A DNA stretch of 64,000 nucleotides, from positions 2,035,001-2,099,000 of the forward strand of contig JAQFVV010006337.1 of NCBI GenBank assembly GCA_028023455.1, read 5' to 3'. Below the pieces are notes generated by a model that did not search any database, had not been told where the DNA came from, and saw nothing but the letters and a program-made list of their open reading frames with translations. Below are positions 1-12,080 of this stretch, one piece after another (position 1 is the first letter of the stretch; each line of letters starts with the position of its first letter). This DNA comes from Epiperipatus broadwayi. Its lineage: Eukaryota > Onychophora > Udeonychophora > Euonychophora > Peripatidae. A program made the position numbers and the translations under genes.

Positions 1-175
1 TACTAACCTGTGTGCTATTACTGACAGTTGAATGTACTTTGAAAATTCAAATAAAATTAAACTTTTTCTAAAGACATTCAATACTTTATATTTGATGGTG
101 AAAATAGTCCAATATATAAATACAACTAAAATACCATCATCACAAACCTTCAGGAAAACACAATATATAAAACAG
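1..175 (+). repeat. Tail of a tRNA-headed dispersed repeat, cut by the window edge
   Basis: The first bases match the 3' body of the repeat whose full copies lie at 27562-28060, 37318-37800 (minus) and 37950-38405. Shared blocks are the ctgtgtgctattactaacag-like opening, the ttctaaagacattcaa block and the aaatagtccaatatataaa block. The tRNA-like head of this copy would lie left of the window. The family is probably a SINE, because its complete copies carry RNA polymerase III box A and box B sequences. Confidence 0.6.
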
Positions 176-792
176 ATTTAGTTATATTTAATCTGCTGCA
201 ATAAGTTAATGCAAACATTACATATAGAGATTTAGCTTTGCTTAGTATAATTATATGCATTTATAATACTAAATCCATTAACAACAGACTAAAATATATA
301 ATAAATAAAAACCATGAAGTATATATAAAAATATACAAACAATTATTAAAATACAATCAGAACCAATATAGAATATGAAATATATTTTATTATTTTAAAT
401 AAATACACTTTGGTACTTATTTTAGTCTTATGTAAAGAAATGTTTTAATATTATTGCTATTTATATTAAAATTGCACATAATATTAAAATAAATTATCAC
501 CATAATTCTATATATATATATATAATTTATTTTAAAAAAATTCTAACATATATTATAAGAATTCACTTATATAGAGAATTGCATAAATACAAAAATATAT
601 CAACAAGTAATTAATTGAAATAAAATTTCAAAAATAATAATTAACGAATTAAAATAAAAGAAAGCAAAATATTATGTAATCTTATTTCTGGAAATACTCC
701 ATAAATGACAAAATGTTCAATAGTGAATATAATAAAAACACTGCTGAACATTTAACAATATTGTAACAGTATGGAAAATAGGAATTAGAATC
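176..792. other. AT-rich sequence, no gene seen
   Basis: Only AT-rich unique-looking sequence with short TA runs near 510-530 is visible. No ORF with protein-like composition was found on either strand. Confidence 0.5.
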
Positions 793-2215
793 TGCAGTTA
801 CAATTTCCCACAATTGGATGGTCATTTATAGCAGTACACCATAATAGGATGAATTATGATATGGGAAACTATCATCTCCCCAAATTAACAAAATATAAAA
901 TTAAATATCAAAGGAATGAGCATGACAGGTCAGCACAAAACTAACTATAAGTTCATCAGCATTACACAAAATTAATAATCATTCATTATCATGAATAAAC
1001 AACAACAAATATATAAATCAATAGACAATGTTGTGACTGGATTTGAAAATGATCCCCTATAGACCAGGCTAATTATTTAGCCACTGCCAAACTTAGGGCA
1101 GGAATACAAGCAATAATTATCTGGATGCACAGACTCAGGTGATAATACATAAGAATATAACAATTAAAAAAATAATGCTAGGATACACGAACATGCTGAT
1201 TGTCATCAATGTCCTGGTGACTTAGTACCATTAATGTACTGGCCAACTATAAACTAAATTTGTAAAGAAAGAAAGAAAATGTAGTGCATGAACTTTAAAA
1301 AATATCCCTTTTGTGTCAACCAGGATCACCATCATATAAATATCAATATCACTAAACCTAAACTCCTACTCCATATAACTATTATGCACAAATCTAGTTC
1401 ACAAAGCAGAAGCTCTATAAACTATTACTGTGAGCAAGAGATAAATAAACCAGCTTATTATAAATCACTTCAAATAATTTCTAGGTTTACGCTATTATAA
1501 GTAAATAGTTTTATTAAAATTATTTTAAAAACATCCTAGAACATTAAGCTATCATGAAATAAAGTCACACACACTACAATTTATGAAAAAAGGAATTGGA
1601 GAAAATAAAGAAATTAGATTAAAAAATATTTTTAAAACAATTATTTAATAATTAGTTGACTAATAATGAACAAAAAAAATGACATGATAATATAAACTTT
1701 TAATCATTTATTTCATCAAAAAATATATATATATTCATAAAAATTATAATCAATCAGTTGATTTCTATTCATAAATTAACTTTTAATTAATTGAATTATT
1801 ACTTGTTGTCAAAATGAAAGATAACAACCTTTGATTCAGTTTAATTAACATTTTGTTAAGTTTTTAGGAGGGAAAATGAATGAAAAGAGAAATACATATT
1901 TCAAAAAAAGTAATTATAAAAACCATTTCATAATTTTGAAGAGAAAATTAATTAGATTTTAAAAAGAATATGTTTTACAATTTGAAAACATTAATTTAAT
2001 AAAAATATTTAAAATTATCAATTCTTATAAAAAAAATTATTACTTTTAAATAAAAAATATTTTTTTCTATTAATAAAAATACAGTGAACACACACAAAAA
2101 GTATCTTCAACCATGGTTTAATTTTTTGTCTGTAGAGTCCTTCTTCCCAATTATAACTTCCAGTTTTTCCCGTAGCTTTCTTCTATAAAAGTTCCTTTTT
2201 AATGTAGACATGGCT
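793..2215 (-). repeat. LTR copy of the gag-bearing retrotransposon family (inverted, truncated)
   Basis: This segment is an inverted partner of 2621-4378. Matching blocks run in reverse order and opposite strand throughout, for example the taccattaatgtactggcca block near 1228 against its complement near 3970, and the ctattactgtgagcaagag block near 1421 against 3765. It also aligns in the same direction with 42794-44688. The outer end reads TGCA, as expected for the CA-terminated end of an LTR. The other end stops near 2215, about 300 bases short of the LTR start. The 1288-1500 ORF inside it is repeat sequence, not a gene. Confidence 0.65.
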
Positions 2216-2231
2216 ATTTTTTTCCAGTTTG

Positions 2232-2620
2232 TTGTTAGTCAATTAGTTATTAAATAATTGTTTTAAAAATATTTTTTAGTCTTAATTTCTTTATTCTTTC
2301 CAATTCCTGTTTCATAAATTGTAGTGTGTGTTTATTTCATGACAGCTCAATTGTAGGGTTTTTTAAAAATGATCCCAATAAAATTATTTACTTATAATAG
2401 GATAAATGTAGGAATTATTTGAAGTGATTTATAATAAACTGCTTTATTTATTTCCTTATTTATCTCTTGCTCACAGTAATAGTTTAAAGACTTCTTGCTT
2501 CCTGAGCTAGATTTGTGCATAAAGTAGGGGTTAATGTTTAGTATTATAGATATCCAGATAATGGTGATTCTGGTTGGTGCAAAAGGGATATCCTTTAAAG
2601 TCCATACACTACATATCATT
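2232..2620 (+). repeat. Internal LTR fragment
   Basis: This piece repeats the stretch found at about 3545-3930 in the next LTR copy, in the same orientation. It includes the ttatttatctcttgctcac block and the atcctttaaagtccat block. It is wedged between the inverted copy on its left and the complete LTR that begins at 2621, so at least two insertions or a rearrangement have happened here. Confidence 0.6.
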
Positions 2621-4378
2621 TGAAGAGAGAGTAGTCAAGTCTTAATCCAGCTGATAAAGAAGAACAAAGCAAAAACCTTCACCAAGCTATTGCCAAGAAT
2701 AACAGAGGCTTTAATTGAGCTTTTAGCATAATGGTTTCTACAATAAAAATAATGTGCTAAATCCGCCTAAAAGCTAGACATCATCCTTCTTGTAACCTGC
2801 CTTCACTGAAATAAAAATGTAGAGAAGTTACCCCTCAAGAAATCTGCAACTTTGTCTGCAACCTAGAACATGGGTCTCTATGTACCACCTGGGAAATGTA
2901 TTAAAAGAACATGAATAAAATTTTGCTGTTGTTAACCTGGAAATGAAATACTGCAGACCAGAAAAATGACAAATTAATCATGTTCATGTGTAGAAGCCTT
3001 TAAGAAAAAAACTCAACTGGAAAAACTAGAAATTATAATTGAAAAGAACTACACAGTAAAAAAATAAAATCATGGTTAAAGGTAGTTTTTTGTATATGAA
3101 CATTATAATTTTATTAATAAAAAAAGAAAGACTTTTTTTATACATAAAACAATTTTTTTTTTTAAGAATTGATCATTTTAAATATTTTTATTAATGTTTT
3201 CAATTTGTAAAGCTTTTTTTAAAAAATTCAGTCATTTTTGTCTTAAAATTATGAAATAGTTTTCAGAAAATTTGAATTTTTTGTATATTTATTTTTTCAA
3301 ATATGTTTTTTCCATTTCATTCATTTTCTCTGCTAAAACTTAAAAGGTTAATTAAACTAAATCAAAAATTATATTTGATTTTGAAATTTTTTTCCAACTC
3401 TTAGTTATTTCAAAAAACTAACTTAATTAATTAAAAGTTAATTTACAAATAGAAATCAACTGATTGATTATAATTTTTATAAAAATATATATTTTTGATG
3501 AAATGAGTAAAATTTCTTATTATCATGTCATTTATTTTTGTTTATTGTTAATCAATTAGTTATTAAATAATTGTTTTAAAAAATATTTTTTAGTCTTAAT
3601 TTCTTTATTCTATTCAATTCCTGTTTCATAAATCACAGTGTGATTTTATTTCATGATAGCTTAATGTTCTAGGATTTTCTTTTTAAATGATCCCAATAAA
3701 ACTATTTACTTATAATAGGGTAAACCTATGAATAATTTGAAGTGATTTATAAGCTGCTTTATTTATCTCTTGCTCACTATAATAGTTTATGGAATTCTTG
3801 CTTCCTGAGCTAAATGTGTGCATATGTTATATGGGATAGGGATTTGTTTACTGTTATGGACATCCAGATAATGATGATCCTGGTTGGCACAAAAAGGAAT
3901 ATTCTTTAAAGTCCATGCACTGCATTTCATTTTATTTATTACTTCTTTAGAAATTTAGTTTATAGTTAGCCAGTACATTAATGGTACTAAGTGGCCAGAG
4001 CAGTCATGATTGTCAGGATGTGTTTAGTATCTCAGCATTGTTTTATTGTTGTATTTTAATAGTGTAGCACCTAAGTATGTGCATCCAGACAATTATTGTT
4101 TGTATTCTTGCCCTAGGTTTGGCAGTGACTAATTAGCCTGGACTATAGTGGATCATTTTCAAATACAGTCACAATATTGATTTGATTTATTTTTTATTGT
4201 TGATCATTCATGATGATGAATCCTTATTAATTTTGTGTAATGCTGGTGAACTTATAGTTAATTCTATGCTGATCTCCTGTGTTCATTCCTTTTATATTTA
4301 ATTTTTATTTTGTTTATTTGGGATGATGATGGTTCCCCATCTCCTGTTTTATTACCCAGTATTTAACATATTGTTGCA
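2621..4378 (+). repeat. Putative 5' LTR, about 1.76 kb
   Basis: The segment starts with TGAAGAGAGAG and ends with TTGTTGCA, so it has TG...CA ends. The same two ends bound the homologous copy at 42794-44688. It is followed by a leader and a gag-like ORF in the same orientation, and a partial copy in direct orientation lies at 6090-6602. This layout is that of a long terminal repeat. The copies have diverged considerably, so insertion is old. No target-site duplication was recognisable. Exact ends are inferred from only two or three copies. Confidence 0.6.
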
Positions 4379-5433
4379 ATTTATTATTTCTTTCAATGAT
4401 AATCTGGTTCCGGTATTCACCTCATAACTTGAATTTCAGAAACACACCTGAAAAACAAAATTCTGTATTTTGATGTAGAATTTATTTAAAGCATATTATT
4501 GTGAAATGTGACAAGAGTACAGAAAATGATATAATTTGATTATAAATTATGAAATAGAAGTATTAAACTTTACTTAAGGAGTTCACATTTAAAGTTGAAC
4601 AGAAAATTAAAGCATGATTTTTGGACATTGGATTGAGTTTTTGGCTGTTGAAATTTGTTTAAAGACACTTTGAGTTTTAGTGGTGAATGAAGGATTTTTG
4701 TTGTTAGTTTGAGGATGCAATGTTTTCATGCAACTCCTTGGAGTGTTCTTTCTCAGGCATTGTAGCAACCCACTTTCAGATTTTCAGATTTTTTCATTGT
4801 TTATTATGTTCCAGATATCTCCAACCTTTAAGTCTCCAAGAAAGGGAACAAGACATAGTTCTGTACTTTCCAATCCCTAAGACTCAAAGCAGCAGGGCTT
4901 TGCAAAGATTTTTGCATTATTTTGGGTTGTGGTAGCTTATAGTGTCTAAATTGATATAGACCTTTGAATGTTCATGCTGCATTGTATATTTAGTCCAGTG
5001 ACCAGATTCTGTATCTATCTCAGAATTGAGGGTGACTATGCATTCTTTTGCTATCAGATTCTCATAATATCTGTAAAAAAGATTTTGATAAATGGTGCTT
5101 GACATGAACTTGTTGTGTGTGCATGCATATGTACTTATAATAAAAATACAAGGAAAATAAAAATCAATCACACAAACAGATGAACAGAATAAAATTGAAG
5201 AATAAAGCAGATGAAATAAATTAATGAAATAAAGCCAGGTATTGAGTCAATAAAGTTTAAGGATAGGCAGATTAGGAGTAATAATAATATAATAGTAGTG
5301 TTATGTAAGGTGAAATATAATTGCATGGAAGAGGAGGTGATATTAAGCTTATTTTATGAGATGGCTTTAAAAGTTCATGTTTGTATTTACCCAGTTTTTT
5401 CTTGAAGAGTAAAAGTTTATAATAGACACATCT
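4379..5433 (+). other. Retrotransposon leader between LTR and gag
   Basis: This region aligns from end to end with the reverse complement of 41671-42793, including the gaagtatt...aaggagttca block, the tgaca tgaacttgtgt-like block near 5100 and the aataataatatagtagt-like block near 5280. It sits between LTR and gag in both copies and has almost the same length in both (about 1.06 and 1.12 kb). That makes it a conserved untranslated leader, not random flank. No convincing primer-binding site was identified directly after the LTR. ORFs read here on either strand are not conserved and look incidental. Confidence 0.5.
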
Positions 5434-6080
5434 ATGCTGACAAGTGAAAAAATGAAGATGGAAGAAGAATGTGATCCAAAAGCAAATGATCAGCAACCAA
5501 TGGAAGGAACCCAGAGAATAGAGTATGCTTCCATGTTAGCCCAATTATTAGAAATGTTTAAAGAAGATAATAAAAAGAAACAACAAAAATAGAAGATAAT
5601 AAACAAAAAGAAGATAATAAAAAGAGAAACCAACAAGGTGAAGATAATAATAAGAAAATAATAAGAAGAGACCAACACAGAGAAGATAATAAACAAAGAG
5701 AAGATAATAAAAAGATTGACCAACAAAAAGATAATAAAAGAGACCAACAAAGAGAAAATAATAAACAAAGATAAGTAGAAAAATAACAGAAGAAATGTTG
5801 AAAGAAATAAAAATAAATATGCTACAGAAAATGGATCAAAACAATAAAAAAATGACTAATGAAATAGACCAAATTAAACACCTTAGAGAAGATCTGAATG
5901 AGGTGAGACAAAACAAAAAAGAACAAGATATGAAAATAAAACAGATACAGAAGTAATTGATAATAAAATAAGCCATGTGCAAGAGACAATAGAATCTGTG
6001 AATAATGAAAGTCAAAGAAGTCTTGAATCTGTACAAGAGGAAATAGGAGACCTGGCTAATCAAATTAAATTCAGGAAGAT
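5434..6080 (+). pseudogene. Gag-like ORF start, decayed and truncated
   Basis: The reading frame opens with an ATG at 5434 and gives a 52-residue acidic stretch containing YASMLAQLLEMFKEDNKKK, then a stop at 5590. A second open piece at about 5790-5956 encodes a charged coiled coil with the heptad-like run EIDQIKHLREDLNEV, and a third follows from 5977 in another frame. The same order of segments occurs on the minus strand at 41100-41670. The longer copy continues into a capsid-like gag region, so this is the N-terminal coiled-coil part of a retrotransposon gag. Between 5560 and 5775 the coding sequence is expanded by imperfect purine-rich repeats of about 27 bases built from gaccaacaaagagaagataat. 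The ORF breaks off at about 6080, where LTR sequence begins. It is not functional. The gag assignment is inferred from the other copy. Confidence 0.5.
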
Positions 6081-6089
6081 TAGAAATGA

Positions 6090-6602
6090 TGATGATTGTG
6101 CAAAAATGATATCCTTTAAAGTCCATGCACTGCATTTCATTTTAATCATTTATTTAGAAATTAAGTTTATAGTTGGCCAGTACATTAATAGTACTAAGTG
6201 GCCAGAGCATACCAGCATGTTTTAGTATCCCAGCATTATTTTTTTTTGTTATGTCCTTATGGAATAACACTTAAGTTTGTGAATCTAAATTATTATGTTG
6301 TACTGCTGCCCTAAGTTTGGTAAGGGCTAAATAATTAGCTTGGTCTATAGTAGACCCATTTTAAGTCCAATCACAAGATTGATAGTTGATTTATTTTTAT
6401 TGTTGATCATCCATGATGATGATTGCTTTTTGGGTAACGTTGGTGAATTTATAGTGTTTGTACTGATCTTTCATGCTCATTTTTCATTATATTCATTTAT
6501 ATTCAATTTTATATTTTGATTTGGAGTTGATGATGATGAATTCCATCATCTCTTTTTAACCACTATCTTTCATACCATTATAATATATGTATATTGTAAC
6601 AG
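6090..6602 (+). repeat. 3' LTR fragment
   Basis: From the atatcctttaaagtccatgcactgcatttc block onward (only key part named) the sequence follows positions 3890-4378 of the upstream LTR in the same orientation. It ends near ttgtaacag, where the other copies end in TGCA. The first two thirds of the LTR are missing, and the fragment joins directly to the gag remnant. Together with 2621-6080 it can be read as one retrotransposon with a large internal deletion running from gag into the 3' LTR. Confidence 0.55.
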
Positions 6603-8324
6603 TAGTTGGGTTTGAATATGAGTACTAAAGGAAGTAAAAGGCAATAATGATTACAAAAGTGTTTATTGCGATTGTTATTATGAATTAAATTGATAGATGA
6701 AAGAAAATTTATAGATATACATTCGAACCCTGCTACAAAATAGTGTGAGTAAAAAACATTAACCATTTGAAGGAATGAACATATACATATATATTTATTA
6801 CACATGTTGTTATGATTGTTGTAGAGAATTAGTTACTAACAGATAGATTTGTATGTAAAGAGGGGTGGTTATTGTTTTATATATTTTTGTTGTTTAATAA
6901 ATATTGTAAGTTATAGTTATTTAAATAATCTCATTAGTAGTGCATGTTTCTTAATGAAAGCAAATTAAAATATAAAGCTGGAGAGTAATAAAAGGAATTG
7001 CAAGCTGTGCGATTTCTGTTAATGACCCTTGTCATCGGAATTCCAAGAACTGGACAAGTTAGTATTTTGGAACAATGGAAACTAAAACCATTTCTGATAT
7101 ATGGTCATCGACATATCGATAGATAAAAAAAAAAAGTGAGGTGAAAGAGAGTTAAAAGAAGAACTATATATATATATATTGATTTAGTAGGGATTTGGAA
7201 AAGTAATCATTAGAGAGAAAGAAGCATGGAAAGTAAATTTCATAAAATGCTTTTATTAATTAATAAAAAATGAATAAGAATGGATCCCATCAAAATGCTG
7301 GGGTAGGAGAATCATGTGGATCCATCAATCTGGCCAGTATATAGCTGTTGTGACCTGCCTACCATGATGATCTTTGTCTATGGAGATTTTGCCATCTATT
7401 TCAAGCAAGTGAAGTGATTGCGGAGCTCCAAACAACAAGAACTTTCATGCCTTCAATTTTGAATCATCTACCTAACACCTCTAGGATGAATTATCATATG
7501 TGTAAATGTTTTGGAATCTTTCATCATCTTTCAGACTGACAACTTCACTAAAACAATTGCCATTGTAATACTGTAAGCTTACAGATCATCAGTCTTAAAC
7601 ACGTGAATGTTTCCTCTGAAATGAGGTAGCTTTGACTTTCTCTATATATTAAATGAACATATAATAATAAATTAAAAAACATGTGCTTTGTCCCAACTTA
7701 AAGAAAGTAATTTTAGAAATAGATTAAATCATTTAATAATTACAACTCTGACGTATAGTTGCACTGTTTTGTGTATATTGATATTATATATATATATGTT
7801 TGGAATGAATGAATCATATGTTTGAGATATTAATATATACGTGTATTAATAAATATTAGAATTCTAAGCTATAACTTGTGTATTTATCTGAATTATGAGA
7901 TTCTTATAATTTCTGGGTTATTATTTATAAAAGCTTACTGATATTCATTACTGTATATCTCTAAAAGAAATAAAATAATAAGATTCGTAAGGCAGATAGG
8001 AAATTATAAAAATAAAAAAATGACGTTTCTTTGTAAGATAACCTCCACTTTGTTCTCCTGATAAACATTGTCTCCCAGACCTTGAGACTGAGCTAGTCTG
8101 GATAAGATACCCAAAAGGTCCACTGGAATCTTTTCTTTTGTTTTCGAGGGGTATAATTCTTATTAATTGGTAAGATTGGCGCTTGAGATAGGACTTGGTC
8201 TATTCTCATAAATATACCTACTCGAAGCTCAGGTAATAACTTGTCCTCAGTCAAATTCTTAAATTAGGATCATGGGTAGACTGTTAAAATATATAAGTTC
8301 ATATGAATGTTTTCATGAGTTACA
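6603..8324. other. No gene seen; moderately GC-richer patches
   Basis: The stretch is AT-rich with two patches of more balanced composition (about 7270-7620 and 8040-8280). Six-frame reading of these gives no recognisable protein. A 40-base block near 8152-8196 resembles 33190-33240 in the same orientation, which suggests a low-copy old repeat. Short TA runs occur at 7145-7170 and 7785-7798. Confidence 0.45.
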
Positions 8325-8985
8325 GATATAAAAGATATATTTTGCGATTTCATCCATGTAAGATTTTAGTTACATATGCCAATATTTTGACTTAATCACA
8401 CAAGTCCTCAACTGAGAAATGAATATTATATAGCTGTAGAGGCACTATAATGAGAATTCACAATACTTTCTTAAAGTTCCACAACTAGAAAAAACAGGTG
8501 AATAAAAGAGAAACAAATTGAAAAATAAATAAATAATAAACAACAAATAAAAAATTCAGAATCTTCAGAGTAATTTGTTTTTCAAAATATTTTTCCAAAT
8601 ATAAGGATGTTTACATGTGTCATTGATACAATTTGGTCTTTTTAATATCGCAATACTTTCTCTCATCTAGTTTTCACATCCAGATAGAATCCTGGTCTTA
8701 GAAAAAATCAGTATTGTCACTGAATCCATAGCATGGATTGAGAGTGCTGATAATGAAGAATGTTACTTCACTGTATTAGCATGATCATCTTTTTTTTTTT
8801 CAATTTTATATATCTGTTTTTTCTTGTTGTGGAACATTATAATTATTGTGAACAGTTTGCAGTGCCTCTACAACTATCTTTATAGTTACTGTTTACAGCA
8901 CCTCTACATTTGTAATACTCATTTCCAGTTGAGGGCTTGTAATTAAAATCTTACATGGATGAACCAGCAAAATATGTCTTTTATG
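8325..8985. repeat. Foldback repeat with about 170-bp imperfect arms
   Basis: The left arm (about 8325-8497) and right arm (about 8813-8985) are imperfect reverse complements. Matching blocks in order are catccatgtaagatttta/taaaatcttacatggatga, cctcaactg/cagttgagg, gtagaggcact/agtgcctctac and gttccacaact/ttgttgtggaac. The 315-base centre shows no ORF. This is the form of a non-autonomous foldback or MITE-type DNA transposon. No target-site duplication was seen and the family cannot be named. Confidence 0.6.
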
Positions 8986-10739
8986 CATATATATTGTACC
9001 ACACACTCGATCCCTTTTAATCACAGAGGGTGCTACCAGATCACTGCATATCTGGAAATTTTGTTTACCATGATTAAAAGTGGATGAGGATGATGGTTTA
9101 TGCTGACTAGACTCAGCGAAAAATCAAGAGCTCATGAATATTGTTCAGACAATTGAGAAAATAAAAGCACTAATACAAACGTCAGCCAAATTTAAGTTTA
9201 AATAATTTTAAAGTTTTATTAAGAGAAATATAAAATTATAAAGTAAAAGATTTGACACAATAAATATGGTTATATCAGGCATGTAATAGAAAAAATAAAA
9301 AGTCAATGCTCTGGCAGACATATTAACTTCCGAAAAGTGAATTAGAAAAAGAGGAAAAGATTTTCCTTTAGCTGACAATTCACCCAAAGCAATTATGGTT
9401 TCCTTATTCCAAAGTTCTAAAAAAAAAGCAATGGGAAGTTTCTTGCATGAATCAACGAACTAGCATGGACGAGCACTCACTAGCTTATTGACTAATGATG
9501 TCATATTGCCGCAGGACTGCTGCATGGACAAATCATGTTTAAGATCACCAAGGTTGATTACAATGCAAGAACAAAAATAAATAAATACATCGGAGTATAA
9601 ATTATAAAATGGAAGAAAACTTAAATCTCCAGTTTAATTAAATAAGAAACTTAAAAAATACTCTGACGTAAAAGATTTAAAATTAATAAAATATTAAATC
9701 TCTGATTTAAGGAAAACAAACATATAATACTGGTGTATCACCAACCAAATGATTGGCCAAAACTAAGCTAAGTAGAATAATTAAACGTCTCAATAAGTGA
9801 CAGATAAGTAATTTGAAAACCAGTTATGTCTGCCGAAGCATTTCAAGAAAATGTAATAATTAGAATTAAAAATAAATTTACAAATAAAATTCCCAATACA
9901 TGCTCTGACAAATAAATTTAAAGCAACATATAGAAGATAAAATAAATCTAGCAAACAAAATGCTAAAGTTTGACCTAGATTTTCTATATGTTAATTTATT
10001 AGAGAGTGTATATGAGCTGAAAATATGTAAACATTAAATGCCTTAGCAGAAAGAATAGTTCTATCACCTAGAATTTAAATGGAAATTAAGAATATCTTCC
10101 TGCTAGCGGTTCACCTAAACCAATTCCATTCCTTTTATAAAGATTTAGAAAAATAGATGCATGTGGAGAACCAATGGATCCGCACAGATAAGCTTTTCTT
10201 AGCCAAGAAAAGAAACGTCAAAACTAAGAATGTCATAATTCTGCAAAACACTCATGATCAGGTACATTTAAACCAGCCAAGGTTAATCTCCCTCAAGAAA
10301 AGGAAAGATTGCAGACTATGTAATCTGAACTATAGAAAAAAAAATCTCTACCAAGAAAAACAGAACAATATATTCGATAAACTGCCAGCCAAAAGATCAG
10401 TAGTTTCAAAAGCGCAAACACAGTAATTTAAATTAATTATTGGTAATGAAACCACTGAATCAGATCCAACATCCGGTTCAATATATATCTGTAATATATA
10501 CTGCAAAATATATTTGTATAAAAATTAAAACTATATATCTATATATATTAATTCTATTTTAACTACCATTAAAATTTAATTTAAAATCATAAAATGATAA
10601 ATCAGCTGAATCAGAAATGATAAGATTTCAGTTCCTTAGTGATAGGTCTAGTTCAATCAAACTTATTTATATAATTCTGCAAATCTTTTCATTTACTTCA
10701 ATTAAGATTTTTCAACATCAAATATAAAATTGTATTTAT
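8986..10739. other. AT-rich, with a diverged direct repeat; no sure gene
   Basis: Two segments, about 9300-9600 and 10030-10300, are weakly similar in the same order. They share a ttcacc-aaa-caatt block (9369 and 10109), an atgtcata-tt-tgc block and a ccaaggtt block, so a segment of roughly 725 bases seems to have been duplicated long ago. An 89-codon ORF at 10157-10426 lies over the second copy. Its basic, Lys- and Asn-rich product includes KKRKDCRLC but matches no family I recognise. Confidence 0.4.
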
Positions 10740-11095
10740 ATATTGAACTATTCCAACATCTAATATGAGTATTGAATGTCTTTTTAAAAATTTTAACTTT
10801 GCTTAAATATTCCAATACATTCAATTGTTAGTAATAGCATACAAGTTAGTATATCAATACACATAGTAGAAGTTGGAAATAGTCCAATATATAAATACAA
10901 CTAAAACACTATCATCCACAAACTTTCATGAAAACATCAAATATAAAATCATCAGAAACTACTATTAATTGTATTTGTATTTTGGACTATTTTCATCATT
11001 TAAGTATTGAATGTCTTTAGAAAAACTTAAATTTATTTAAATACGACTAAAATACCATCAACACAAACCTTCAGGAAAATATTATAATCAACATT
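10740..11095. repeat. Scrambled fragments of the tRNA-headed repeat tail
   Basis: Blocks of the tail seen at 1-175 and 27940-28060 occur here in alternating orientation: complement at 10740-10850, forward at 10863-10960, complement at 10970-11035 and forward at 11040-11090. Diagnostic pieces are attgaatgtcttt, cattcaattgttagtaat and aaatagtccaatatataaatac. No tRNA-like head is present. The alternation suggests nested or rearranged insertions. Confidence 0.5.
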
Positions 11096-12080
11096 TTTTT
11101 TTTCATATGAAATAAAGACAAATTACTGTTTAATTGTTTAATAGTATTGCACAGATTACTAGTCTATCAGAAAAGACAAAACAATCAAAAGAGTTATTAA
11201 ATCAGTTTTGATTACATATATCTTTATTCCTTTCTACAGGGATTTTGAAAAAAAAAAAAACAACATGTGAATTGAGTACATTATTTTTATTTTCTTTTAG
11301 TCTAATTTAAATATTTGTCATAGGCAATCCTTTGAAGATTATAATTAATTAAAATTAAAACAACTGGAAAAGAGACAAGTTCACATTCACTTAAAAAAAA
11401 GTAAAAAAACCTTTATAAATAGAGAAAAGAAATAAAAAAAGATATTTAAATAAAAGCATTCTCTGAATCTAAACAATATATTTGTTTTCTGGGCTGATAT
11501 AATGGAAAAGATAGATTGCAAAAGACTATAAATTTGTCTGACGCCAAAAGTAAATACTAATGCAAATGATATGCTTTCTTCCATATCAAATGATAATATA
11601 GAGATGAAATATAAAAAAACTGAAACCTATAAGATTTTGGAAAATATTGAAATTGATAGACGGCCACAGTACATTCATATATAATAGTTTTCTGCTAAAT
11701 AATGAAAGTAATAATAATGACTTTTGAGAAATAGCCATTATTTCAGAATCAAAAAAAAAAGTATGAATACCTTATTTTGTTAACTATAAACATGAAAGTT
11801 GTCAACAAGCGAAAGATAACATGGCATGAAAATAAGTAATACATACAAAGTTCCATGTTGATGTGTATACTAAGATTTAAAAGAGAAAAAAAAGAAATAA
11901 TGAAAAAAAAGAAGTGTAATATCTATAATTCTCAAATTAATGATTAATTTCCTTACTAAAAAAATAAATAATATAATTTAAATCTTGATCAAATACCAGT
12001 AATAAATCATCTTTTTAAATTCATGTTATGAAAACTAACATATTATATTTGAAAAATATATGACAACTATAGAGTCAACT
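11096..12080. other. AT-rich, no gene seen
   Basis: Homopolymer A and T tracts and AT-rich unique sequence only. ORFs in this stretch are short and of low complexity. Confidence 0.45.

Noticed and set aside
2130-2232. At first taken for a gag fragment because of similarity to a tatggctgttttttttcag stretch near 41080
   Set aside because: Comparison with 2950-3080 and 44240-44330 shows that it continues the LTR family, and the similarity near 41080 is limited to a T-rich run.
5490-6135. Two minus-strand ORFs of 92 and 99 codons with hydrophobic, membrane-like composition
   Set aside because: They are the antisense of the purine-rich gag coiled-coil sequence, which automatically reads as Ile/Phe/Leu. 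The plus-strand reading is conserved in a second copy.
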